From JADGQN01 sp035315185 (lineage in GTDB: Bacteria; Desulfobacterota; Syntrophorhabdia; Syntrophorhabdales; WCHB1-27), in contig DATFYE010000146.1 of assembly GCA_035315185.1 (NCBI GenBank), positions 1 through 61,870 of the forward strand: a stretch of 61,870 nt of DNA. Reading direction: 5' to 3'. The notes beneath the pieces were generated by a model. That model was not told the origin of the DNA and made no database searches. It worked only from the letters and a program-made list of their open reading frames with translations. Made by a program: the position numbers and the translations under genes. The stretch's first letter is position 1, and the number at the start of each line of letters is the position of its first letter. Shown here in pieces: positions 50,322 to 58,852 of the stretch.

Positions 50322-51353
50322 ATGTTTCTCAAGAAAACGTTCGTGATGTTATTGGGAATCAGTTTGTTGGCAGGTATGAGCCTTGCGCTACCACGTCCGG
50401 CGGATGCCCAGCAGAAAATAACGCTGACGTACGCCAATTTCTCTCCGGCAACAACATTCCCGTGTGTCCAGATGGAAAGATGGGCAAAGGAAGTGGAAAA
50501 AAGAACCAATAATGCCGTTAGCGTGAAAACCTTTCCGGGTGGGACACTCTTAGCTGCCAAGAATATATTTGACGGTGTCATCACCGGGACCGCGGACATC
50601 GGCAACTTTGCCATGAGCTATCAGCCGGGCCGCTTCCCTGTTTCCGAGGCGGTCGATCTTCCTATCGGGTTCACGAGCGCACGGGCTGCGAGCCTTGCCC
50701 TTTACGATATCATCGAGAAATATCCGAAGGAGTTCGAAAAAGTAAAGGTTTTAAGTCTCTTTACCTGCCCGCCTACTGACTTCATGACGAAGATGCCTGT
50801 GAAATCTCTTAAGGACATCAAAGGGATGGAACTCCGTGTTGCCGGTACCGGAGCGGAAGTCATCACCCGCCTCGGGGGCACCCCTGTGGCCATGCCTCAG
50901 TCGGAAACACCCGAAGCCATTCAGAAGGGCGTGGTAAAAGGCATCGTCTCCTCGATGGAGATACTGAAAGATTTCAACTTCGCTGCTTATTGTCCTTACG
51001 CAACCGAGGCTAACCTTTTCGTGGTGACCTTCGCCGTTGTCATGAACAAGGACAAATGGAACGCTATGCCGGCCAACGTCAAAAACGTGCTGGATGATCT
51101 GAGGCGGGAGCAGGCCGACTGGACAGGCAAATATGTGGATGACCACGTCAAGGAAGCCCTTGCATGGTCAAAGGAGAAATACAACCATCAGGTTCTTCGG
51201 TTACCCGCTGCCGAATACGCTGAAATCCCCAAACTCGTCAAACCGATGATGGACGAGTACGTCAAGAGAGTAACGCCGCAGGGGACGCCGGGAGAACAGG
51301 TCCTAAGCGAGCTCTACAAGCTTAAGGACAAATACGAAAAACAGTTCAAATAA
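50322..51353 (+). CDS. dctP: TRAP transporter substrate-binding protein DctP
   Basis: 343 aa from ATG 50322, preceded by AAAGGGGG. Signal peptide about 1-27, ending ADA before QQKITLTYANF. DctP-family segments: MERWAKEVEKRTNNAVSVK near the start, GITGTADIGNFAMSY, MELRVAGTGAEVITRLGGTP and KGIVSSMEILKDF with the conserved Arg of the ligand site. It captures an organic acid for the DctQM pair. Placement after the hydroxylase genes suggests the pathway's substrate is its ligand. Confidence 0.92.
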   Translation: MFLKKTFVMLLGISLLAGMSLALPRPADAQQKITLTYANFSPATTFPCVQMERWAKEVEKRTNNAVSVKTFPGGTLLAAKNIFDGVITGTADIGNFAMSYQPGRFPVSEAVDLPIGFTSARAASLALYDIIEKYPKEFEKVKVLSLFTCPPTDFMTKMPVKSLKDIKGMELRVAGTGAEVITRLGGTPVAMPQSETPEAIQKGVVKGIVSSMEILKDFNFAAYCPYATEANLFVVTFAVVMNKDKWNAMPANVKNVLDDLRREQADWTGKYVDDHVKEALAWSKEKYNHQVLRLPAAEYAEIPKLVKPMMDEYVKRVTPQGTPGEQVLSELYKLKDKYEKQFK

Positions 51354-51707
51354 CTGAGAGTTCGTCCAGAGCAAGAATAGAATTTTTATCGCAGATGTAC
51401 GCAGATAAAAAGTAAGGAGAGATATTCGCAGATGAGTGTATTTATGGCCGGCATTGTGATACCGCTTCAATTTCAATGCTGGCCACACCGCTGCGCTCCG
51501 CGCACGAGACCCACTGTCCGCCGTGGCGGACTGCGGGTTGACCGGCTGTGCCGCTCTATCACACAGGCGGTCAAGAAATGAACCATCCGCACTTATCATG
51601 GCTCTTATCCGTTTTTATCTGCGATAAAAGTCTTGCCTAGTGAAGCGGGTGGTGAATAAAAATGGTGTAAGGTTTTGAGATAACCTTTCACTATTGGGGA
51701 GAGCGTG
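51354..51707. repeat. 354 nt gap with an inverted repeat of ATCGCAGAT units (family H)
   Basis: The left part (about 51383-51430) has TTTTTATCGCAGATGTACGC, AGATAAAAA and TTCGCAGATGAG; the right part (51611-51630) has GTTTTTATCTGCGATAAAAG. Pairing would enclose about 200 nt that include GC-rich small hairpins (for example TCCGCCGTGGCGGA near 51515). A related single stretch TTTTCATCGCAGATGCACGC lies at 11819-11838. No gene seen. Confidence 0.65.
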
Positions 51708-52193
51708 ATGAAGTTTCTTGTAACGCTGACCAATGTTCTTAACAAGATTCTTATGATCGCAGGCGGCATCGCTGTGCTCGCGCTCATGACCCTTGCCACC
51801 GGTAACGTCGTGCTCAGGATATTCCACTTCCCCTTTCGTGGGGCGTATGAGATTGTCTCCTTCCTCGGGGCCATCGTCATAGCCTTTGCCCTCGGTTACA
51901 CTCAGAGAAGGAAAGATCACATTATCGTGGAAATTCTGGCAGAGCGATACCCAAAGAAACTGCAGAGGGTCGTCGATACCCTCGCCTACCTCGTGATCAC
52001 GATATTTTTCGCGGTTGTCTCATGGCAGATTTTCGTCTGGGCCATGAAGATATATGTATCCCACGAGGTCTCAGAGACCCTGAAAGTGATGTATCATCCC
52101 TTCGTTTTTGCCGTTGCTCTCGCGTTTGCCATCATATCCCTAACCGCTCTTGTTGACTTCCTGAAGAATATATTCGCGCCCGGAGAGGAGTGA
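51708..52193 (+). CDS. dctQ: TRAP transporter small membrane subunit DctQ
   Basis: 161 aa with four helices (about 15-35, 45-65, 85-108, 128-148). TLATGNVVLRIFHFPFRGAYE is the typical DctQ segment between helices 1 and 2, followed by YTQRRKDHIIVEIL. GGGGAGAG precedes ATG 51708. The small subunit supports DctM; the two genes overlap or abut within a few bases. Confidence 0.9.
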   Translation: MKFLVTLTNVLNKILMIAGGIAVLALMTLATGNVVLRIFHFPFRGAYEIVSFLGAIVIAFALGYTQRRKDHIIVEILAERYPKKLQRVVDTLAYLVITIFFAVVSWQIFVWAMKIYVSHEVSETLKVMYHPFVFAVALAFAIISLTALVDFLKNIFAPGEE

Positions 52194-52195
52194 TC

Positions 52196-53503
52196 ATGCA
52201 AGGCCCTATCGTTGGTGTGTACGGGATCGTGGTTATGTTTGCGGTGCTTTTCCTGTTCAGAATACCTGCCGGCTTCACCATGGCCATTGTCGGGTTCCTG
52301 GGCTTTATGTATGTGACTTCCTGGCAGGCGGCGCTCGGCATGATCGGTACGGACATGTGGAACATTTTCTCAAACTATGGGCTCACCGTTATCCCGATGT
52401 TTATCCTTGTGGGTGAATTTGTCCACTATGCGGGGTACAATGACGGGCTCTATTTCGCAACGTACAAATGGTTCGGCCATTACAAGGGCGGCCTCGCGAT
52501 CACCACTATCATGGCGTGCGCGGCCTTCTCAGCCATCAGCGGGAGCAATACTGCCACAGCCGCAACCATGAGCCAGGTGGCGATCCCGGCCATGAGAAAA
52601 TATGGCTATCATCCCATGCTTAACGCCGGTTCTGTCGCGGCCGGGGCCACCCTCGGCGTTTTGATCCCGCCGAGCATCGTGCTCGTCGTATACGGACTGT
52701 ATACCGGCCAATCCATCGGTAAACTCTTTTTTGGCAACGTAATACCAAGCGCCATACTTACCATTCTTATTGCAGCGACCGTAGGCTACATCTGCTGGCG
52801 CCATCCGGATTGGGGACCCGCCGGCGACAAAAGCACGTGGCGGGAGCGGTTCAAAGCACTCCCGGACATCATCGACATACTCATTCTTTTTGCCATCATC
52901 ATGTACGCCCTCTTTACGGGTGTTGTCACTGCCACTGAAGCAGCCGCAGCCAGCTGCGCCCTCGGTCTTATCATCTGCCTTGTGCGCCGGAAGCTGACAT
53001 GGAAACATTTCATTCTATCCATCCTTGACACCTTGCGCATCTCCTGTCTTGTTTTCATGATTGTGGCAGGGGCCGTTATTTTCGGCCGTTTTCTCACGGT
53101 CACCCGTCTTCCCTTTGAGGCGGCAGACTGGATCAGCACCCTGGCTCTTCCTAACTGGATCCTCCTCTGGGTGGTTCTGTTCTGTTACATCATTGGAGGT
53201 TGCGTGATGGACGCCCTCGCCTTCCTGCTTGTCTCCCTGCCCATCTTCTATCCCATCGTCACGCACATGGGCTACGATCCGATCTGGTTCGGGCAGGTGA
53301 TCACCATCGTGACGACTATGGGCTCTATCATGCCGCCGATCGGGATATGTTGCTATGTGGTCGCGGGCATGGCAAAAGATATTCCGCTGGCAACGGTATT
53401 TCGGGGTGGGCTTTATTACATCCCGTCGTATATTTTATCGATTATCTGCCTGATGTTGTCGCCGTATTGGACGGTGCTTTGTCTGTCCAACCTTGTGAGA
53501 TAG
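52196..53503 (+). CDS. dctM: TRAP transporter large membrane subunit DctM
   Basis: 435 aa from ATG 52196, with GAGGAG 5 nt upstream; GTG 52190 would place the site too near. About twelve helices. Family motifs: AAFSAISGSNTATAATMSQV, GATLGVLIPPSIVLVVYGLYT, and near the C-terminus GSIMPPIGICCYVVAGMAK. Carries out Na+- or H+-driven uptake of the DctP ligand. Transcription probably stops at the strong hairpin that begins at its stop codon. Confidence 0.94.
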   Translation: MQGPIVGVYGIVVMFAVLFLFRIPAGFTMAIVGFLGFMYVTSWQAALGMIGTDMWNIFSNYGLTVIPMFILVGEFVHYAGYNDGLYFATYKWFGHYKGGLAITTIMACAAFSAISGSNTATAATMSQVAIPAMRKYGYHPMLNAGSVAAGATLGVLIPPSIVLVVYGLYTGQSIGKLFFGNVIPSAILTILIAATVGYICWRHPDWGPAGDKSTWRERFKALPDIIDILILFAIIMYALFTGVVTATEAAAASCALGLIICLVRRKLTWKHFILSILDTLRISCLVFMIVAGAVIFGRFLTVTRLPFEAADWISTLALPNWILLWVVLFCYIIGGCVMDALAFLLVSLPIFYPIVTHMGYDPIWFGQVITIVTTMGSIMPPIGICCYVVAGMAKDIPLATVFRGGLYYIPSYILSIICLMLSPYWTVLCLSNLVR

Positions 53504-53551
53504 TGACGATTGGAGGTCCCAATGGAAAAACTTGGGACTTCCAATCGTCAC
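53503..53551 (+). terminator. 20 bp hairpin at the end of the TRAP operon
   Basis: GTGACGATTGGAGGTCCCAA (53503-53522) pairs with TTGGGACTTCCAATCGTCAC (53532-53551) with one G-T pair and a 9 nt loop. There is no following T tract, so it may stabilise or process the mRNA rather than terminate intrinsically. Confidence 0.6.
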
Positions 53552-53559
53552 TTCACAGA

Positions 53560-53694
53560 GGTGCGGCCGGGCGCCTTTCGCGCCTAACTTCGTTGCTCTT
53601 CAACCTGTTCTACTTCGACGTACCGCTAGGTACGCCTGCGTAGCCCAGGCCTCGAAGCGCCTCGTTATTCATCGAAACTCGCCCGGCCGGTACC
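53560..53694 (-). repeat. palindromic interspersed element, family A copy 5
   Basis: Arms GGTGCGGCCGGGCGCCTTTCG and CGAAACTCGCCCGGCCGGTACC type sequences pair; the core CTACTTCGACGTACC-GCTA-GGTACGCCTGCGTAG matches the reverse-oriented core of copy 2, and AACTTCGTTGC corresponds to the GCAACGAAG of the others. Its arms are GC-rich and share no sequence with copies 1, 3 and 4. Confidence 0.75.
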
Positions 53695-53749
53695 GTGTTG
53701 TCGTTGAGTCGGCGCTTCGCGGGATCCTCACCATCATTGTGCGAGGTAA

Positions 53750-55024
53750 TCACCGTCCCCGATTCATGAGCGCATCCAGGGGGCTCTGTGGGGCATTTTT
53801 CATGTCGCGCAGGACATGCGTGTAGATCATCGTGGTTTCAACGTGCTTGTGTCCCAGCAGCTCCTGTACTTCCCTGATATTGACGCCGTTCATGAGAAGG
53901 TGGGTGGCAAAGCAATGCCTCAAGGTATGGACGGAAGCGTGCTTCACAATGCCTGCCTGCCTGACGGCCGCCTTGATCACGTTCTGGATGGCCGTGTCGC
54001 TCACGTGATGGCGCCTCACCTTGCCGCTCCTCGGGTCCACGGAGAGATTGCCTGCTGGAAAAACATACTGCCAGCCCCACCGCTTCCCGGCGCTGGGATA
54101 CTTGCGGGCCAAGGCGTCAGGAAGATATACATCGCCATAGCCTGCCGCGAGATCCTTCTCATGCAGCGCACGCACCTCTTCGAGGTGAGTCAGTAGCCCA
54201 TCCTTCGCCGCTTTCGGCAACATGGTGCTCCTGTCGTTGTCCCCCTTACCGCTTCGCACCAGGATGACATCGGCCTCGAAATCTACGTCCTGTATCCTCA
54301 GCCGCGCACACTCCATCAGACGGAGTCCGGCACCGTAAAGCAACTGGGCAATCAGGAGGTTTCGCCCCGAAAGGCAGGAAAGCAATCGCTGCACCTCATC
54401 CACGGAAAGCACGACGGGCAGCCTGGTACCCCGCTTCGCCCGGACGGTTCCCGAGAGATCGTCGAGCTCCTCTCTCAGTACCCCCCGGAAGAGAAACAAC
54501 AGGGCATTGAAAGCCTGGTTCTGCGTGGAGGAAGATACCCTCCGGACAAGGGCCAGATGACTCAGAAAATCTCTTACATCTTGTGCAGAAAGACGGCTCT
54601 CGGTCTCCCCTCTCCCGGTCGTGTATTCGAAGAACCGCCCTATCCACTCGAGATAGGTCTGTTCCGTCCGGTATGAGTAATGTTTCAATCGCAACAGGCG
54701 CTTCGTTTCGGAAAGGATGGCTGAGAGCTCGTCAGGCTTCGGGCTCGCCCCGGTTTGCGGCGTCACCTTACCCTCATAGTGATGGAGGTAGAGCTTCAGG
54801 GCCTCCTCCACCTTTTTGAGTTGCCAGTCTGCAAGGGACCAGCGGGACCTTGCGCTCTCCAGGAACTCGTCAACCAGGGTCACCCGCTCATGTTCTGGTC
54901 TTCTCTGCGCAAACCTGAGGAATCTACTTACCCACAGTGCATGGTAGGGGATGTTTTTCTCGGCGGCCAGTCTACGGTCCCGAAGGAAGCGTTGGAACTC
55001 CGGAAGGATCTCTTTCAGCTCCAT
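53750..55024 (-). CDS. intI: integron integrase IntI with N-terminal extension
   Basis: 424 aa tyrosine recombinase. Catalytic residues: Arg in GAGLRLMECARLRIQDVD, HTLRHCFATHLL (His, Arg), GHKHVETTMIYTHVL (His and nucleophile Tyr). The integron-specific patch is clear: YLPDALARKYPSAGKRWGWQY followed by VFPA and DPRSGKVRRHH. Typical IntI proteins are about 320-340 aa; here about 90 extra N-terminal residues precede the SAM-like domain (KRLLRLKHYSYRTEQTYLEW). AGGAGG lies before ATG 55024. Divergent from the cassette array, the standard integron layout. Confidence 0.95.
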   Translation of the reverse strand: MELKEILPEFQRFLRDRRLAAEKNIPYHALWVSRFLRFAQRRPEHERVTLVDEFLESARSRWSLADWQLKKVEEALKLYLHHYEGKVTPQTGASPKPDELSAILSETKRLLRLKHYSYRTEQTYLEWIGRFFEYTTGRGETESRLSAQDVRDFLSHLALVRRVSSSTQNQAFNALLFLFRGVLREELDDLSGTVRAKRGTRLPVVLSVDEVQRLLSCLSGRNLLIAQLLYGAGLRLMECARLRIQDVDFEADVILVRSGKGDNDRSTMLPKAAKDGLLTHLEEVRALHEKDLAAGYGDVYLPDALARKYPSAGKRWGWQYVFPAGNLSVDPRSGKVRRHHVSDTAIQNVIKAAVRQAGIVKHASVHTLRHCFATHLLMNGVNIREVQELLGHKHVETTMIYTHVLRDMKNAPQSPLDALMNRGR

Positions 55025-55197
55025 CGTACGAAACCTCCTAAATTACCAACTTGGTATTTCATACTATTATCGATTAATTGCCAAGTAAACGTAAGGTTGA
55101 TTGTCCATTTTTACGGACACTTACGAGATATTTTTTCTTGCGGATCACAGCGTACAGAGGTAGGATGTTCAGAAAGGCAAACTTGGCCTATTAATTG
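55025..55197 (+). other. attI and promoter region of the integron
   Basis: Between intI and the first cassette junction GTTAGCC (55197-55203). A palindrome TACCAACTTGGTA (about 55045-55057) lies in the intI leader and resembles the tips of family A repeats; it might be an operator or a deletion remnant. No strong cassette promoter could be named by eye, though AT-rich TTTTTACGGACACTTACGAG lies mid-region. Confidence 0.6.
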
Positions 55198-55243
55198 TTA
55201 GCCGCATTATTGAAGAAGACTGCGGAACGATGATGAAAGAGCA

Positions 55244-55573
55244 ATGACATCAGAAAACGTACTCCGGATCATCGTAACAATTCTCGTAATAGCTTCAATT
55301 ACAGGTCTGTTTGTTTTTCTTAGATACTGGGGAATGAAGAAGGCCGTGCACCTGAAACCCGGTGCAAGGATTTATGGTCTTTATTTCTGGATAGCCATCA
55401 AGCTCTTCATTCTGATATGGTGCATCTATACGCTTTGGCAAGTCAGGTTTGCAGGCGTGTGGGTGCTTCCATGTCTTGGTGGTATTTGCTGGTCCGTTAT
55501 TATGTTGCTCTTTGTGCTGCACAGAGTTCGGTTGTCGAAAATGATGGTTAGATCGGAAAATGAAAACGGCTAA
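55244..55573 (+). CDS. cassette 1: three-helix membrane protein, unknown
   Basis: 109 aa, hydrophobic helices at about residues 8-27, 46-68 and 72-95, basic tail. No family recognised. It is the only gene of cassette 1 (55198-55651) and its stop lies at the attC R'' box, a usual arrangement for cassette genes. The base composition is more AT-rich than the catabolic genes, consistent with acquisition. Confidence 0.7.
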   Translation: MTSENVLRIIVTILVIASITGLFVFLRYWGMKKAVHLKPGARIYGLYFWIAIKLFILIWCIYTLWQVRFAGVWVLPCLGGICWSVIMLLFVLHRVRLSKMMVRSENENG

Positions 55574-55657
55574 CAAATTCATGCACCGGACGCGGAAGAA
55601 AGTGCAGTTACTTTTCTTGGCACGGCCTCGGTCGCGCCGGTGATGATAGCGTTGGAC
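55568..55657 (+). other. attC site 1
   Basis: R'' box GGCTAAC (55568-55574) is the exact complement of GTTAGCC at the start of the same cassette (55197-55203). Stem arms CACCGGACGCG and CGCGCCGGTG follow, with an extended terminal structure. R' is GTTGGAC (55651-55657), fitting GTTRRRY. Recombination falls after G55651. Confidence 0.9.
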
Positions 55658-55717
55658 CCAAACATAGCCACTAAAACGAGCAAGGATGATATGAAGTATT
55701 TTCCCTAGGAGGCTATA

Positions 55718-56518
55718 ATGTGTGACCCAATGATACAGAGCGTCCAATTAATCATGTCCGTGACAAAATCAGTAAGGATGAATAATACTCTCAAGCCCTC
55801 AAGGCAGAATGACCCTGTGTTTGTGCGTCGGCGAGTTGCATCAGAAAGGCCGATATTAAAGTATCTCCTTTGTCTCGTGCTCTTATTTACAGCAATCGGA
55901 TGCGGTTTAGATGCTATGGCACAGGATGACCCTGCCTCAATAATTTCAATTGCTAAACCCGATGGGACAAATGTTCTTGTGCCCTTGAGTGGACCTCTGC
56001 ATAATGAAACGGCTGAAAAGATAGCTCGTGAAATACAATCTCTCGATAAGCTTATATCTTCTCGAAATGTTTCTCCAACATCGCAAGCCGAGACGGCATT
56101 GCTCACGGTGGCCCGCGATTCGCGAAATGACGCTCTGAGAGAACTTGATGCTGCCCTTCGTATTGCCCAACAAACATCAGCTGGACAACTTGATGAGGAT
56201 ATTTTGCGAAAATCAAAACTCTATGCCTCTTCCGCGCGCGAAGCACTTAGATCACCAATTCCTTCCACCATCACGGTCGCGACACAGATTACAACCTCAA
56301 TAAGAAACGCAACCTTACATTATATTAGTAAGTTGGACTACGATCTCAAGTCGCAGTCATGGATGTCTTACTCGGAAGGTGAGAGCCTCAGAATCGGACG
56401 TTATGTATTCAGAGTGGACCCATGCGACGTGAATTTAACCGGTTGCGAGGAATTGGTGATGGTGATTAGTGACCCAACAAAAAGACATATTACGCCGATA
56501 GGCAGGACCGCCAGATGA
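55718..56518 (+). CDS. cassette 2 gene 1: exported or lipid-anchored helical protein
   Basis: 266 aa. A hydrophobic segment at about 48-68 (YLLCLVLLFTAIGCG) after a basic N-terminus acts as signal or anchor; cleavage after AMAQ or lipidation at the Cys is possible. The rest is mostly helical (LHNETAEKIAREIQSLDKLI) with no recognisable domain. The start could also be an internal ATG around residue 13 or 21. Overlaps the next gene by 4 nt, so they are co-translated with it in one cassette. Confidence 0.7.
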   Translation: MCDPMIQSVQLIMSVTKSVRMNNTLKPSRQNDPVFVRRRVASERPILKYLLCLVLLFTAIGCGLDAMAQDDPASIISIAKPDGTNVLVPLSGPLHNETAEKIAREIQSLDKLISSRNVSPTSQAETALLTVARDSRNDALRELDAALRIAQQTSAGQLDEDILRKSKLYASSAREALRSPIPSTITVATQITTSIRNATLHYISKLDYDLKSQSWMSYSEGESLRIGRYVFRVDPCDVNLTGCEELVMVISDPTKRHITPIGRTAR

Positions 56519-57120
56519 CATTTACTCATTTCATAAAGACATTTAGATCAATGTGGGGCGGGGCAGCAGCTGCAGCCGCTGCGGGACCGGTTATTCTCTG
56601 GGTTTCTGAGCTTGATCCTCCGTGGCCGCCAAATAATGCAACCAAAGTCACCACGCTATTCTGCGCCGTGGCATTAATCCTGGCATACGTCTCAAGTCGG
56701 ACGCTGAAGCAAGTAGCGGGCCAAACCGTTAGCAGACGGGAACTTATTAAGAAAAAATCCCCTTACATTATTGGATCAGCATTTCTAATGATAGGATTGA
56801 TATTCGGTATTGCTTATTTGTGGATCTACAGCAAGGTTGTGGTGACTGACACAATACATCTCCAGTCACGCACCGTAGTAATTCGTAAAGTTGTAGGAAC
56901 CGATACTAAAGCTGCAATAGCTGCAAATGCGACATCAAACATAGAGCTTCTGCAAAACGCTCTTTATGATGAAGAGAAAGTTTGGACGGCGGATTCCTTG
57001 CTGAATGCACGGATGTCTTTGCTTACGACGTTCATATTCACATTCTTCTCGCTCACATTTGGCACAGCGTTGTTGGCATCTGTAAGTGCTGATGAATCGG
57101 GTAAGCCAAAGGCATTTTAA
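56515..57120 (+). CDS. cassette 2 gene 2: polytopic membrane protein, unknown
   Basis: 201 aa with hydrophobic helices at about 14-32 (Ala-rich), 45-62, 84-108 and 168-190. The loop 109-167 would face one side and contains TIHLQSRTVVIRKVVGTDTK. No family recognised. ATG overlaps the stop of gene 1 (ATGA). Lies 101 nt before the caspase-like gene; no attC separates them, so the three move as one unit. Confidence 0.75.
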   Translation: MTFTHFIKTFRSMWGGAAAAAAAGPVILWVSELDPPWPPNNATKVTTLFCAVALILAYVSSRTLKQVAGQTVSRRELIKKKSPYIIGSAFLMIGLIFGIAYLWIYSKVVVTDTIHLQSRTVVIRKVVGTDTKAAIAANATSNIELLQNALYDEEKVWTADSLLNARMSLLTTFIFTFFSLTFGTALLASVSADESGKPKAF

Positions 57121-57221
57121 GCATGGGGAAATAGCTGCAGGTTCTAAGATTCCATTGGGATTACGGCACGCCACTTGGATTGATTGTTTCGTGCGTAGTT
57201 ACATAATCGCAAGGAGGGGAT

Positions 57222-58670
57222 ATGCGTAATTCTATGCTGGTGTTAAGTCTATCCACAGTATTCTCAATATTTTCAGCCATCTGGTCCTTTGGAGATTCTG
57301 AAAACCAGCATGTACGCAGGACTGGATCAGTTCAATATAATATCCCTGCATGCGTTTTCCCAAACAAGAATGACATGGAGCAATTGCACCTCGTCGCGCC
57401 TACAGTGGGCTTGTTTATCGGGGTTAGTGAATACGAAGAGAACGGCAAGAAAGCCGGAGTTCTGCCTACCGTCGCACACGCCCTTAGCGCTAGCCTATTT
57501 CAGTCTCCATTTTATCAGGCTGCGTTCTTTCATTCATCCAATACCCGTGAAATATGGTTGCAAGACTCAGATCAGGAAGGCGAATTTAAATGGCAATCCT
57601 CGGTTTACGGCATGTCATACCTTACCAAGAGATATCTGCACAAGCCTTACCGGCTCAAGACCATTGCCGACGCACGACTTGACCTAGGTAAACCTGCGCA
57701 CCTTGGAGCATTTAGGATTATGGGACAGATTCCTGGCATACGGTATAATCTCCCAGATTTGTTTAAGGAAGGGATTGTTCAAGCAGAATCAATATTTTAT
57801 TCACCGGACATTGGTGAATATGCAGAAATCGGGGAAGGACACAAGAACCCCAATTCCATTGACTTTGTGCTCAGGAAACGTGGAGTTGCTGAAGATGGCG
57901 AAACGAGAAAACCCGTTAGCAAGGCACGGATTCTCAGCAACATTGCCAATGCGATCAATGAAGCACAGGACAGCTTTGAATGGAATGGTAGGGTTTTGCT
58001 CATTATATATATATCGGCTCATGGGAGGCTGGGGAATGACGGGCAGCCATACATTCTTCCTTACGATGCTGTTGCCGAAGATCCAAAAACCTGGATTGCC
58101 TATAGAGATATTATAGAAAAGGTAAGGTCATTCCTGCAAAAAGCCGGACGGCAGGAAATGAATAAACACGCAGTAGTGGTGCTCGACACCTGTCAGACGC
58201 AATCTCCTAATAAACATTTGTTGCAGGCAATAGATTTGCCCGTTCCCCCAGGAATGACGCTTGTACAATCAGCTTCGCCTGGCCAATATGCTTGGCATTG
58301 GCAGGGACAATTTATCGAAGGAGAATATGTCGAGATGGAAAAGGAAGGATTGGGCATGCCAGCGCCACCTTCCCAAAAACATCTTCAAAGAACTCCATCT
58401 GCGTTTATGAGTGTTTTGCCATTGTCCAGCACTTGCGCGATGAATACCGCTTTGTCTGTCGCGAATACGCAAAAAGTTCCCATCGGAATGGTAATAAACA
58501 CATACCAATGGTTTGATAGAACTTGTGATTTGGCACAGGGTTTTTTGGATCGAATTCCTCTCAGGAAAGAACGGGGTTTGTCGCAAGACACAACCATCCT
58601 CTATGGCTCAGCGATAGACCGACTGCTCCCAGTTTTTGTAGTGATGCCCAAAGCAGTTGAGAAGGAGTGA
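57222..58670 (+). CDS. cassette 2 gene 3: exported caspase-like (C14-type) protease
   Basis: 482 aa. Residues 1-22 are a signal or anchor helix. The caspase-like core begins LFIGVSEYEENG (near 65); the catalytic His is in LLIIYISAHGRLG (His267), followed by PYILPYDAV, and the catalytic Cys in HAVVVLDTCQTQ (Cys324). These match the GHG and DxC strands of caspase-hemoglobinase folds. A 150-residue insertion separates the first strand from the His strand. AAGGAGGGG precedes ATG 57222. It is the third gene of a three-gene cassette with two membrane proteins. Bacterial caspase-like proteins often act in defence or cell death; that role here is inference. Confidence 0.8.
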   Translation: MRNSMLVLSLSTVFSIFSAIWSFGDSENQHVRRTGSVQYNIPACVFPNKNDMEQLHLVAPTVGLFIGVSEYEENGKKAGVLPTVAHALSASLFQSPFYQAAFFHSSNTREIWLQDSDQEGEFKWQSSVYGMSYLTKRYLHKPYRLKTIADARLDLGKPAHLGAFRIMGQIPGIRYNLPDLFKEGIVQAESIFYSPDIGEYAEIGEGHKNPNSIDFVLRKRGVAEDGETRKPVSKARILSNIANAINEAQDSFEWNGRVLLIIYISAHGRLGNDGQPYILPYDAVAEDPKTWIAYRDIIEKVRSFLQKAGRQEMNKHAVVVLDTCQTQSPNKHLLQAIDLPVPPGMTLVQSASPGQYAWHWQGQFIEGEYVEMEKEGLGMPAPPSQKHLQRTPSAFMSVLPLSSTCAMNTALSVANTQKVPIGMVINTYQWFDRTCDLAQGFLDRIPLRKERGLSQDTTILYGSAIDRLLPVFVVMPKAVEKE

Positions 58671-58746
58671 GGGCAGGGAGGACTTGAGGGATGTTGGTGA
58701 AATATTGAAATATGACAAGGTAACATATTGATTTAGAATAATAATT

Positions 58747-58803
58747 TTCCAACAACTTGATGGAGCCGACTCCTTACAGTCGCGCCTCATCATGGCGTTG
58801 GGC
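58747..58803 (+). other. attC site 2
   Basis: TCCAAC (58748-58753) complements GTTGGA at the start of cassette 2 (55651-55656). Arms TGATGGAGCCGAC and GTCGCGCCTCATCA pair with small bulges. R' is GTTGGGC (58797-58803). Cassette 2 therefore spans 55652-58797, about 3.1 kb. Confidence 0.85.
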
Positions 58804-58852
58804 CGCAGGTGAACTAGATTCCCGAATATCTTCAAACATGGTGGAGATCATT

